From contig NZ_BAFQ01000042.1 in assembly GCF_000308375.1 (NCBI RefSeq), positions 25,442-89,441 on the forward strand: DNA of 64,000 bases, read 5' to 3'. The notes below the pieces were generated by a model. The model saw only the letters and a program-made list of their open reading frames with translations. It did no database searches and was not told the DNA's origin. The position numbers and the translations under genes were made by a program. This DNA comes from Nocardia aobensis NBRC 100429. GTDB lineage: Bacteria; Actinomycetota; Actinomycetes; Mycobacteriales; Mycobacteriaceae. Of the stretch, positions 1 to 7,261 are shown piece by piece. Numbering within the stretch: position 1 is the stretch's first letter; each line of letters begins with the position of its first letter.

Positions 1-2
1 TC

Positions 3-473
3 GTCGAACTGACGGTCGCCCTGGCGCGAGAAATGGTGGCGCAGGCAGGAATTCACGATGTCGACCCCGCCGACGCACTGGCCGACGGCCGTGCGATGGA
101 TCGCTGGCGGGCGATGATCGGGGCCCAGGGCGGCGATCCCGATGCGCCACTGCCGCGGGCGCTGCACACCGAAACCCTGGTGGCGCAGGAGTCGGGCGTC
201 CTCACCCGGCTGGATGCGATGGCGGTCGGCCTCGCCGCCTGGCGGCTCGGCGCTGGACGCGCGCGTCAGGGCGATCCCGTCCAGTTCGGCGCGGGCATCG
301 AAATGCATTGCAAGCCGGGTGATTCGGTGACAGCCGGGAAGCCGCTGTTCACGCTGCACACCGATTCCGAAGCGGCCGTTCCCGCGGCGATCGCGGCACT
401 GCGGGCGGGATTCGACATCGGGCCGGTCGCGCCGGTCGCGCATCCGCTGATCCTCGGCCGGATCGGGCTCTGA
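3..473 (+). CDS. deoA: Thymidine phosphorylase, C-terminal part (5' end outside window)
   Basis: Phosphorolyses thymidine/deoxyuridine to base and deoxyribose-1-phosphate in pyrimidine salvage. Only the last ~156 residues are present; the frame is open from base 3, so the gene starts upstream. The visible part is the PYNP C-terminal domain: a helical stretch ending in IGAQGGDP, then LVAQESGVLTRLDAMAVGLA and the GAGI..H.KPGDSV..G.PLFTLH hammerhead-type fold. Its neighbours (add, upp, punA) are also nucleoside salvage genes, and in M. tuberculosis deoA and add are adjacent; here a transporter pair sits between them. Identification is firm. Confidence 0.93.
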   Translation, partial: VELTVALAREMVAQAGIHDVDPADALADGRAMDRWRAMIGAQGGDPDAPLPRALHTETLVAQESGVLTRLDAMAVGLAAWRLGAGRARQGDPVQFGAGIEMHCKPGDSVTAGKPLFTLHTDSEAAVPAAIAALRAGFDIGPVAPVAHPLILGRIGL

Positions 474-497
474 GCCGGTATCGATGACCTGTCTATT

Positions 498-517
498 GTG
501 CCAATAACTAACGGCAC
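498..517. promoter_or_regulatory. GTGCC-N10-GGCAC inverted repeat upstream of DMT pair
   Basis: Five-base arms GTGCC and GGCAC separated by ten bases lie upstream of a TATTCT box (532-537) that could be the -10 of the DMT transporter pair. A possible operator; the regulator is unknown and short arms like these can arise by chance. Confidence 0.3.
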
Positions 518-620
518 GTCGTCTGGGTTGCTATTCTGTGCTCGCACGACCGCAGAATCCGGCTGGTAGCACCGCCTGCGTGCGGACGGCATTCGATTGC
601 CTAGCGAAGGACGTGTGCTC

Positions 621-1145
621 GTGGGTGCTGTCGCTCTCGGACTCATCTTCGTGTTCATCCTGGCCGCCGGCGGATTACGGTCCGTCGAGGTCGGCTGCCA
701 GAACACGCAGAAATTCCATCTGAAGAACATGTGGCTGTGCGCGGTGGTGTCCTACGCCGTCGCGCTGGCCGGATTTTCCGTCTTCCTCGTGATCTCGACC
801 GTGGTCTCACACTCGCCGTGGCCGACATGGGCCGACGTGGAACGGATGCCCTGGTGGGCGCCGTTCGGTGGGCTGATCGGCGGTGTCGCGGTGCTCGGCA
901 TGATCACCGTGGCCAAATATGTCGGTGTCGCCACCTTCAACGCCGTCGTCATCGTGGCCGAAATGCTGGTCGCGCTGGTGATGGACGACGTGGGTGCGAT
1001 GGGGTTCGCCGAACGGCACGCGACCCCGCCCCGCCTGCTGGCAGCCGCGCTGATCGCCGTCGCCGTCTATCTCATGGCCGGCGATTCCCGTGAGGCCGAG
1101 CCCCGGCAACCCGAATTCGTGCCGGCGGGGGAGGCGGTGCGATGA
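621..1145 (+). CDS. YdcZ-type (DUF606) DMT transporter, first of a tandem pair
   Basis: Small inner-membrane protein (about 174 residues, five predicted hydrophobic segments) of the DMT superfamily, DUF606/YdcZ branch. Family features seen: LRSVEVGCQN near the N-terminus, the central PWWAPFGGLIGG turn, and VVIVAEMLVALVMDDVGAMGF followed by a last helix. The start is uncertain: GTG 621 has a GAAGGA ribosome site nine bases upstream; GTG 615 and TTG 597 are in frame. The stop overlaps the next ATG, so the two genes are translationally coupled. Substrate unknown; the position between deoA and add permits a nucleoside-related role, but that is only inference from context. Confidence 0.8.
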   Translation: MGAVALGLIFVFILAAGGLRSVEVGCQNTQKFHLKNMWLCAVVSYAVALAGFSVFLVISTVVSHSPWPTWADVERMPWWAPFGGLIGGVAVLGMITVAKYVGVATFNAVVIVAEMLVALVMDDVGAMGFAERHATPPRLLAAALIAVAVYLMAGDSREAEPRQPEFVPAGEAVR

Positions 1146-1645
1146 CCGCCCGCACCGCAGTCCGGCCTGCGACCCTCGGCCGCGGGGCGATGATTCTCGT
1201 CTTCGTCCTGATGCTCGTCGGCGGCGCCCTGCGCTCGGTCGAGGCCGGATGCCAGAACTCACTGAAACTCGCCCTGCACAACGTCTTTCTGTGCGGCGTG
1301 ATCTCCTACGCGGTGGCGCTCGCCGGTGTCGGCGCGATATTCGCTGTGACACTGGCGATTTCACCGCGTCAGCCGTGGCCGTCCCGGGCGGATCTGAAGG
1401 CGATGCCACGGTGGGCTCCCTTCGGCGGGCTCACCGGCGGCGCCGCCATCTTCGCGATGATCACCGTGGCCTCCAGCGTCGGAGTCAGCACGTTCAATGC
1501 CCTGATCATCGCCGGTCAGATGCTGCTCGCCGTGGTCATGGACCACTTCGGCGTCATGGGGTTCCCGCGCCGGCCGGTCAGCGCGCAACGACTGGCGGGC
1601 TGTGCGCTGATCGTCGTGGGCGCCTATCTGATGGCGAAGTACTGA
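1142..1645 (+). CDS. YdcZ-type (DUF606) DMT transporter, second of a tandem pair
   Basis: A 167-residue membrane protein clearly homologous to its upstream partner along its whole length: LRSVEAGCQN, a CGVISYAVALAGVG helix, PRWAPFGGLTGG, and LIIAGQMLLAVVMDHFGVMGF. It starts at the ATG that overlaps the preceding stop (ATGA) with a GGGGAGG ribosome site. Short paired DMT proteins commonly act as homo- or heterodimers, sometimes with opposite membrane topology; a tandem, coupled pair fits a heterodimer. Substrate unknown. Confidence 0.83.
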   Translation: MTARTAVRPATLGRGAMILVFVLMLVGGALRSVEAGCQNSLKLALHNVFLCGVISYAVALAGVGAIFAVTLAISPRQPWPSRADLKAMPRWAPFGGLTGGAAIFAMITVASSVGVSTFNALIIAGQMLLAVVMDHFGVMGFPRRPVSAQRLAGCALIVVGAYLMAKY

Positions 1646-1743
1646 GCCGGGTCCGGCTACGCGCGGGCGACCATCGGGCAACGACAGCCCGGCGGGTAGA
1701 TGCACACCGGGGCAAGTTGCCTGCGCGGGCCCGCGAATGCGGA

Positions 1744-1749
1744 TAGCGT
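1744..1749 (+). promoter_or_regulatory. Leaderless -10 box of add
   Basis: TAGCGT six bases before the ATG at 1756, with no ribosome-binding site between; fits a leaderless actinobacterial promoter. Confidence 0.6.
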
Positions 1750-1755
1750 CGTTAC

Positions 1756-2850
1756 ATGACTGGACCGATGCCTTTGACTCTCGCCTCGATCCGCCAGGCC
1801 CCCAAGGCCGTGCTGCACGACCATCTCGACGGTGGCCTGCGTCCCGCGACCGTGCTCGAACTGGCCGAGGATTGCGGATACGACCAGCTACCCGCCACCG
1901 ATGCGGAGGCGCTGGCGCACTGGTTCCGCGAAGCGGCCGACAGCGGATCGCTCGAGCGCTACCTCGAGACCTTCGCCCACACGGTGGCGGTGATGCAGAC
2001 GCCGGAGGGGCTGCGGCGAGTGGCCCGCGAATGCGCGCTGGATCTGGCCGCCGACGGCGTGGTGTACGCCGAGGTCCGCTTCGCGCCCGAACAGCATCTC
2101 GAACGCGACCTCACCCTCGACGAGGTCGTCGAGCACACGCTGGCCGGGTTCCACGAGGGGGAACGGCTGGCCGCCGAAGCCGGCACTCCGATCCGGGTGA
2201 CCTGCCTGCTCACCGCCATGCGGCACGCCGCCCGCTCCCGTGAGATCGCCGAACTGACGGTGCGCTTCCGGGACCGCGGCGTCGGCGGATTCGACATCGC
2301 CGGCGCCGAGGCGGGGTATCCGCCCTCGCGGCATCTGGACGCCTTCGAATACATGCGGGCCAATTGCGCGCAGTTCACCATTCACGCCGGGGAGGCGTTC
2401 GGACTGCCGTCGATCCACGAGGCGCTGGCGTTCTGCGGCTGCGATCGGCTCGGGCACGGGGTGCGGATCACCGACGACATCTTCGACAGCGACGGCGCCG
2501 AACCCACCCTCGGGCTGGTGGCCAATTACGTGCGCGACAAGCGGATTCCGCTCGAGCTGTGCCCCTCGTCGAATGTGCAGACCGGCGCGGTGCCGGCACT
2601 GGACAAGCATCCGTTCGACCTGCTGGCCCGGTTGCGGTTCCGGGTCACGGTCAACACCGACAACCGGCTCATGAGCGATACCGACATGAGCCGCGAGATG
2701 CTGAAGCTGGTGGAAACCTTCGGCTACGGCTGGAGCGATCTGGAACGGTTCACCATCAACGCCATGAAGTCGGCGTTCATCCCGTTCCCGGACCGGCTGC
2801 GCATCATCGACGAGGTGATCAAGCCCGGTTACGCCGTGCTGATCGGATGA
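1756..2850 (+). CDS. add: Adenosine deaminase
   Basis: Deaminates (deoxy)adenosine to (deoxy)inosine, feeding PunA in purine salvage; cytosolic zinc enzyme. The 364 residues show the family signature in order: [11 protein letters not shown] (zinc ligands H21 and H23), a [15 protein letters not shown] block with a zinc His and the proton-shuttle Glu, LGHGVRI, and VNTDNRLMS carrying the metal Asp. Length is normal. ATG 1756 is supported by a leaderless promoter. It is convergent with the Rv3311-type gene. Confidence 0.95.
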   Translation: MTGPMPLTLASIRQAPKAVLHDHLDGGLRPATVLELAEDCGYDQLPATDAEALAHWFREAADSGSLERYLETFAHTVAVMQTPEGLRRVARECALDLAADGVVYAEVRFAPEQHLERDLTLDEVVEHTLAGFHEGERLAAEAGTPIRVTCLLTAMRHAARSREIAELTVRFRDRGVGGFDIAGAEAGYPPSRHLDAFEYMRANCAQFTIHAGEAFGLPSIHEALAFCGCDRLGHGVRITDDIFDSDGAEPTLGLVANYVRDKRIPLELCPSSNVQTGAVPALDKHPFDLLARLRFRVTVNTDNRLMSDTDMSREMLKLVETFGYGWSDLERFTINAMKSAFIPFPDRLRIIDEVIKPGYAVLIG

Positions 2851-2871
2851 CGACCGCGCCTCGGGAGCCGG

Positions 2872-4134
2872 CTAGCCCTTCTCCAGCCGGTTCTCGAAGG
2901 CCTGTTCCAGGGCCCGCCAGCTCTCGGCCTCGGCGGTGAACGGCGGACTCGGCGCCAGCCGGGTCGGGTCCGGCTCCAGCAGATAGGAGACGTACCAGCC
3001 CAGCGGCGTCGACTTCGCCAGCGCCTGCTCGACCGAGTCGTCGCCGACGTAATCGGCTGCGTCGGTGAACAATTCGACCGCCAGATCGAGCTGATCGATG
3101 TCGACCGACTTGGGGCCCTGCCCCAGATCGTCGGCCAGCCCCGGCAGCACGTAGACGTTCTCCTCGGTGACCTCGACCTCGAGCGATCCGTCGACCGCCG
3201 CCGTGCGGACCTCACCGTAGGTGCTGACCCGCGCCAGATCGTGGTCGTGATCGTCGGCCAGGTAGCGGGCCAGCGCGCGTTCGGAGGGGAAGACGGTGAT
3301 GGTGCCGTTGCTGCCGAGGAACACCGGCTCGTCGTCCAGATAGCAACGCAGGGTGAAGAATTCGCCCTCGGAGGTGACGATCTTGACCGGGTCGATGCCG
3401 ACCTCGTGCCAGAAGGTCTCCTCTTCGTCCTCGTCGTCTTCCTCGTCGGTGTCCTCGTCCTCGTCGAGGTCGACCGGTTCGATGTCGTCGTCGTCGGTGT
3501 CGGCGACGTCCTCGGCATCGACGACGTTCTCCTCGGCGGCCAGTAGTTCCGCCTCGGCCACGGCCAGCGCTTCGGCATCGACCTCGGGTGAGGCCACCAC
3601 CGAATCGATGGCGTCGACGACCTGGTCCCAGTCCTTGGCGATCGCGTTGCCGACCTGATCCCACAGCTGTTCGCCGTCGCGGCCCACGAACGCGGTCACC
3701 CCCGCCGGCAGTGCGCCGAGGACGGGGTGCGAGCCGAAGAACTTGGTGACCACCTCGAGTTCGCACACCTCGCCGATGGTGCGGACCATCTCGAGGGTCT
3801 CTTCCAGTTCGGCGATGGTCTCCGGGTCGGGTTCACCGGCCGCGAGCTCCGGGACGCCGACCAGATCGAAGACGTGCTCCTCCTGGGGCTCCAGCTCGGC
3901 GGCGGACAAACCGACGACGACCTTCCAGGACGGATGGTCCACGAGATCGTTGTCGTCGTTGGTCCGGATGAACGCGGCGAGCTCCGCGGGGGAGTCGAAT
4001 CCGTAGAGCTCGTCCTCGTGACCGAGGAATGCCTCCCACTCGTCGTCACCGTCTCGCCAGCGCGGTGCCCACAGGGTGACCAGATCGCCGTCGGTGAGAC
4101 CGAGCTCGATCGGGACGATGTCTCCAGAAGCCAT
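2872..4134 (-). CDS. Duplicated acidic protein, Rv3311 type, function unknown
   Basis: 420 residues, very acidic, with no signal peptide or membrane segment. Homologues in mycolate actinomycetes (Rv3311 in M. tuberculosis) are often labelled 'primosomal protein' without support I can see. Two related halves are visible: an N-terminal copy (about residues 1-125) with AFLGHEDELYGFDSPAELAAF and EEHVFDLVGVPELA, and a C-terminal copy (about 240-370) with VFLGSNGTITVFPSERALAR and EENVYVLPGLADDLG. Between them is an acidic linker, residues ~207-239, almost all D/E. It lies 33 bases downstream of the YbaB-like gene and may end the T7SS-substrate operon. Function not known. Confidence 0.85.
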   Translation of the reverse strand: MASGDIVPIELGLTDGDLVTLWAPRWRDGDDEWEAFLGHEDELYGFDSPAELAAFIRTNDDNDLVDHPSWKVVVGLSAAELEPQEEHVFDLVGVPELAAGEPDPETIAELEETLEMVRTIGEVCELEVVTKFFGSHPVLGALPAGVTAFVGRDGEQLWDQVGNAIAKDWDQVVDAIDSVVASPEVDAEALAVAEAELLAAEENVVDAEDVADTDDDDIEPVDLDEDEDTDEEDDEDEEETFWHEVGIDPVKIVTSEGEFFTLRCYLDDEPVFLGSNGTITVFPSERALARYLADDHDHDLARVSTYGEVRTAAVDGSLEVEVTEENVYVLPGLADDLGQGPKSVDIDQLDLAVELFTDAADYVGDDSVEQALAKSTPLGWYVSYLLEPDPTRLAPSPPFTAEAESWRALEQAFENRLEKG

Positions 4135-4167
4135 GAACGGAAGCCTATCGAGCCGTTGCCTTCGGCA

Positions 4168-4500
4168 CTATTCGGCCCGCCCCCCAACGTTTCCCGATTC
4201 GGGTGCGGTGAAGGCGGAATTCAGGGTGGCGACCACCTCGGAGCGCTGCTCTCCCGCATTCTGCGCAGCTTGCTGGCACGCCCAGATGATCAACTGGCCC
4301 ACCTCGGCCGGAGAATGCGAGGTGACGGCCTCGGACAGATCCAGGCCCACCAGGGCGCCGTCGCTGTCGACCTCGACGCTCACCGAACCGTCCTCGGCGG
4401 TGAAACGACCGCGCACGTTCTTGAGGTTGTAGAGCGCGGCCTCGAGGGCCTCGAGTTTATTGGTCGCCGCGGCGACGAGGGCATCCATTTCCGCGCTCAC
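4168..4500 (-). CDS. YbaB/EbfC-like protein, EspL-like
   Basis: 110-residue protein with the YbaB/EbfC layout: an N-terminal helix (MDALVAAATNKLEALEAAL), a three-strand sheet (GRFTAEDGSVSVEVDSDGAL) and a C-terminal helix (PAEVGQLIIWACQQAAQNAG). Family members dimerise and some bind DNA; in ESX loci YbaB-like proteins such as EspL accompany secretion substrates. It is the fourth gene of the reverse-strand cassette, 31 bases after the EspD-like gene. A chaperone-like partner role is inferred from context. Confidence 0.72.
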   Translation of the reverse strand: MSAEMDALVAAATNKLEALEAALYNLKNVRGRFTAEDGSVSVEVDSDGALVGLDLSEAVTSHSPAEVGQLIIWACQQAAQNAGEQRSEVVATLNSAFTAPESGNVGGRAE

Positions 4501-4531
4501 AATGCGTCCTTTCCGGCATACGCGCTGACGC

Positions 4532-4879
4532 TCATACGGGCCTCATCCAGCTGGTGGGTCCGGTGTCCTCGTCGTCCATGCGATCGAGTTCGTCGACGGC
4601 TTCCTGGCGGGTGGGCAGGCCCAGTTTGTCCAGGATCTCGGTGGGCATGCCGGATTCGGCGAGCAGTTCGCGCCGGCGGGCCTTGGCGACGATCGCCGAC
4701 CGCTTGGTCAGCCGCAGGATCTCTGCGGCCAAAGCCTGTGCGCCGTAACGGTATTCGCTGCGCTCGAATTTGATCTCCACCGGAATGCCCTGATCGGTGG
4801 CCCGCACGCTGATGGTGCCGGCGCGATTGGTGCTGGCGGCGACCGTGACGCTCGGGATCTGCTGCTGCGGCTGGCTCAT
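4532..4879 (-). CDS. EspD-like small protein of the T7SS-substrate cassette
   Basis: 115 residues, no signal peptide or membrane segment. The middle resembles the central domain of M. tuberculosis EspD as I remember it: a short beta meander (GTISVRATDQGIPVEIKFER) followed by a helix (GAQALAAEILRLTKRSAIVAKARRR), then a conserved LGLPTRQEAVDELD tail. The ATG overlaps the stop of the NlpC/P60 gene (ATGA), so the two are coupled. EspD stabilises EspA/EspC in mycobacteria; a similar partner role is plausible here but unproven. The match needs a profile search. Confidence 0.6.
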   Translation of the reverse strand: MSQPQQQIPSVTVAASTNRAGTISVRATDQGIPVEIKFERSEYRYGAQALAAEILRLTKRSAIVAKARRRELLAESGMPTEILDKLGLPTRQEAVDELDRMDDEDTGPTSWMRPV

Positions 4880-6018
4880 GACGTCGGCCTGTAGAACCCG
4901 TGGAACGCCATTCCCATGTTCTCCGTTCGAATCGAGTCGATCTGCACCGGATCACCGGCCTCGACCATCTGTCCGTTACCGACGACCATCGCGACGTGAC
5001 CGTCCCAGATGGCCAGATCGCCCGGCATGACATCGCCCGGGCTCACCGGGGTCGCGCCGGCGCTCTGATCGCAGGCGAGGCGGGGCAGATCGACGCCGGC
5101 CTCGCCGTAGGCCCACTTGGTCAGGCCGCTGCAGTCGAGCCCGGCCCCGGGGGTATTACCGCCCCAGACGTACGGCGTGCCGCAGGCGCTGATCGCCGCC
5201 TTGACCGCGGTGGCGGCCTTCTGATTGGGCGCCTCGACCTGGCTGCCGTCGGGCAGGGTGATCATGACGCCGCCGTGGCGGCCGGGCTTGTCGGCACCGG
5301 ACTGCTGAGCTCCGGGGGTTTTCGTCGCACCCGAGCTCGATCGCGACTGCGTCGCCGCCGAGGCCGGGCTGGTCATGCTGCTCATCATCGAACCGCCGCT
5401 CGACACCAGCCCGCCGAGCAGTGAACTGGCCGTCTGCGCGCCGGTGCTCAGCGCGGGCGCGGCGACCGAGGCCGCGGCCACCGGAGTACCCGACATGGAC
5501 GGCGTCGGCGGGGGCGGAGTCAGTTCGGTCATCGAGGTGGTGTGCGTGTCGAGGTCCGACCGCACCCGGCCGACCACACTCAGGGCCTGGCCGAAATGGT
5601 CGATCGCGGAGTTGACCACGGTGATCAATCCCGGAGGAGTCGTCAGCGCGGGCCCCAGCGCCGTCACCGACTGCACGAACGACTGGACGATTCCGTCGAG
5701 TTCCTTCTGCCCCGTCTGCACCGTGGCGGCGGCCTGGCTGACCACGTCGGCCATATCGTTGCCGCGATCCGACATCGTGGCTGCCGAGGTCTGCACCTTG
5801 AGCGCCTTGTCCATCGCGGCGTCGCCACCACCGCCGTTCCAGGCGTTGGTCATCTGATTGATGCTCGCGCTGCCGGCCTGGTGGATTCCGTCGAGGTGGG
5901 TGGACACCCGGCGCAGCGCGTCGGCGGGGCCGCCGGCCGGCAGCACACCGGAACCGAAGCTGGTGAGCAGATCGATGAGTGGTTGGGCGAGTGCGTCGAG
6001 ATCGATGACGCCCGTCAT
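4876..6018 (-). CDS. NlpC/P60 peptidoglycan endopeptidase with WXG-like N-terminal domain
   Basis: 380 residues in three parts. About 1-165 is helical, with a W-x-G turn (NAWNGG, W60) between helices as in WXG100/Esp-type T7SS substrates. About 166-250 is a Pro/Ser/Thr-rich linker. Residues ~262-380 form an NlpC/P60 (C40) domain with YVWGG, the nucleophile Cys296 in LDCSGLTKWAY, and His341 in DGHVAMVVGNG; Glu353 may be the third polar residue. No Sec signal is seen, consistent with export by type VII secretion. Predicted to cut D-Glu-DAP peptide bonds in the wall. Coupled on both sides by ATGA overlaps. Confidence 0.88.
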   Translation of the reverse strand: MTGVIDLDALAQPLIDLLTSFGSGVLPAGGPADALRRVSTHLDGIHQAGSASINQMTNAWNGGGGDAAMDKALKVQTSAATMSDRGNDMADVVSQAAATVQTGQKELDGIVQSFVQSVTALGPALTTPPGLITVVNSAIDHFGQALSVVGRVRSDLDTHTTSMTELTPPPPTPSMSGTPVAAASVAAPALSTGAQTASSLLGGLVSSGGSMMSSMTSPASAATQSRSSSGATKTPGAQQSGADKPGRHGGVMITLPDGSQVEAPNQKAATAVKAAISACGTPYVWGGNTPGAGLDCSGLTKWAYGEAGVDLPRLACDQSAGATPVSPGDVMPGDLAIWDGHVAMVVGNGQMVEAGDPVQIDSIRTENMGMAFHGFYRPTS

Positions 6019-6335
6019 CCGATCGGGCCTTCCGCGGCGCGCAATGCGGCGGCGTGGGCGGCGTCGGTTTCGGAGTAGGTGGCGGCGGCGCCCGTCGCGG
6101 CGGCCCCCACACTGCCCATCACCGCGGACAATTCGCCGATCCCCGCGACATGCCCGGCATGGGCAGCGGCATAGGCAGCGACGAAATCGCCCCCCACCAG
6201 TCCGAAGATCGGGCCGAGCAGGAGCGGGTCGGCCCCGGCGGCGCCCGCCGCGGCAACACCCATTTCACCGGCCAGTCCCGCGGCTGTGGCACCGTAGGCG
6301 GCGACGCCCTCGGTGTCGACCGAGATCTTGTGCAT
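6015..6335 (-). CDS. EspC-like type VII secretion target
   Basis: 106 residues, alanine/glycine-rich, with two helical stretches around a GLVGGDF turn, as in the EspC family (T7SS_ESX_EspC). Near the C-terminus is YSETD, which fits the YxxxD/E export signal of type VII substrates. ATG 6335 is chosen because GGGGG lies six bases upstream; ATG 6341 is also in frame. First gene of the cassette, divergent from upp, and coupled to the NlpC/P60 gene by a four-base overlap. It probably pairs with that protein for export; no ESX machinery gene lies in this window. Confidence 0.82.
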   Translation of the reverse strand: MHKISVDTEGVAAYGATAAGLAGEMGVAAAGAAGADPLLLGPIFGLVGGDFVAAYAAAHAGHVAGIGELSAVMGSVGAAATGAAATYSETDAAHAAALRAAEGPIG

Positions 6336-6469
6336 CAACATCCCCCATCGTGCTGGTCTGGTGGCAGATTACGTCATCCGAGTAGTTCGACGCATGCTCC
6401 TGCGCAACGGTTCCCACTCCGGTTGCGGAAATCCGCCCTCGGTTGGCGAATTCGAAGCCCGACAGACCT

Positions 6470-6475
6470 TATCGT
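6470..6475 (+). promoter_or_regulatory. Leaderless -10 box of upp
   Basis: TATCGT six bases before ATG 6482 with no ribosome site between. This spacing decides the upp start against the in-frame ATG at 6443. Confidence 0.6.
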
Positions 6476-6481
6476 TCCCTC

Positions 6482-7111
6482 ATGCGTACGCATATCGTGG
6501 AACACCCGCTGACGGCCACCCTCCTGACGGCCATGCGCGATGCCCGCACCTCCAACGCGGGTTTCCGGGCGGCACTGGCCGATCTGACCGGATTCCTCGT
6601 CTACGAAGCACTGCGGGAAGCCCCGACGCACACCTTCGACATCGACACCCCGGTCGCGCCGACCCGGGGCACCCGGCTCGCGAAACCACCACTGCTCGTT
6701 CCGGTGTTGCGCGCCGGCCTCGGCATGGTCGACGCCGCCAGTGCGCTGATCCCGGAATCCCGCGTGGGTTTCGTCGGCGTGGCGCGCGACGAGCAGACCC
6801 ATCGTCCGGTGCCGTACATGGAGTCGCTGCCCGCGGATCTGTCGGGCCTACCGGTCTTCGTTCTCGATCCGATGCTGGCCACCGGCGGATCCATGCGCCA
6901 CACCCTGGAACTGCTGTGCGCCCGCAACGCCACCGACATCACCGCAGTCTGCGTCGTTGCCGCCCCGGAAGGTATTGCCGCGCTGGAGAAATCGGGCCTG
7001 CCGGTGCGATTGGTGACCGCCGCGGTCGACTCCGGACTCAATGCCGACGCCTTCATCGTGCCGGGGCTCGGCGACGCCGGGGACCGGCAATTCGGTCCGC
7101 GCCACGACTGA
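6482..7111 (+). CDS. upp: Uracil phosphoribosyltransferase
   Basis: Makes UMP from uracil and PRPP. The 209-residue protein starts [10 protein letters not shown], like its mycobacterial counterpart, and shows [28 protein letters not shown], the PRPP loop [12 protein letters not shown], and the C-terminal uracil-binding [14 protein letters not shown]. The longer in-frame start at 6443 would add 13 residues lacking homology. Together with deoA, add and punA it completes base recovery. Identification is firm. Confidence 0.95.
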   Translation: MRTHIVEHPLTATLLTAMRDARTSNAGFRAALADLTGFLVYEALREAPTHTFDIDTPVAPTRGTRLAKPPLLVPVLRAGLGMVDAASALIPESRVGFVGVARDEQTHRPVPYMESLPADLSGLPVFVLDPMLATGGSMRHTLELLCARNATDITAVCVVAAPEGIAALEKSGLPVRLVTAAVDSGLNADAFIVPGLGDAGDRQFGPRHD

Positions 7112-7261
7112 GGTCGCCCGCCGCTGGGCAGCGCAACGATGGTGCGCGCGGGTCACCGATCCGGCGTGACAGCCCGAAGCCGGGCCGAACCGCCGACGAT
7201 CGCGCGGTGGTTTGCGCCGGAGCGGATCCCGGCGCGGAATGGGGTCGGGCGGCTCAGCGGC

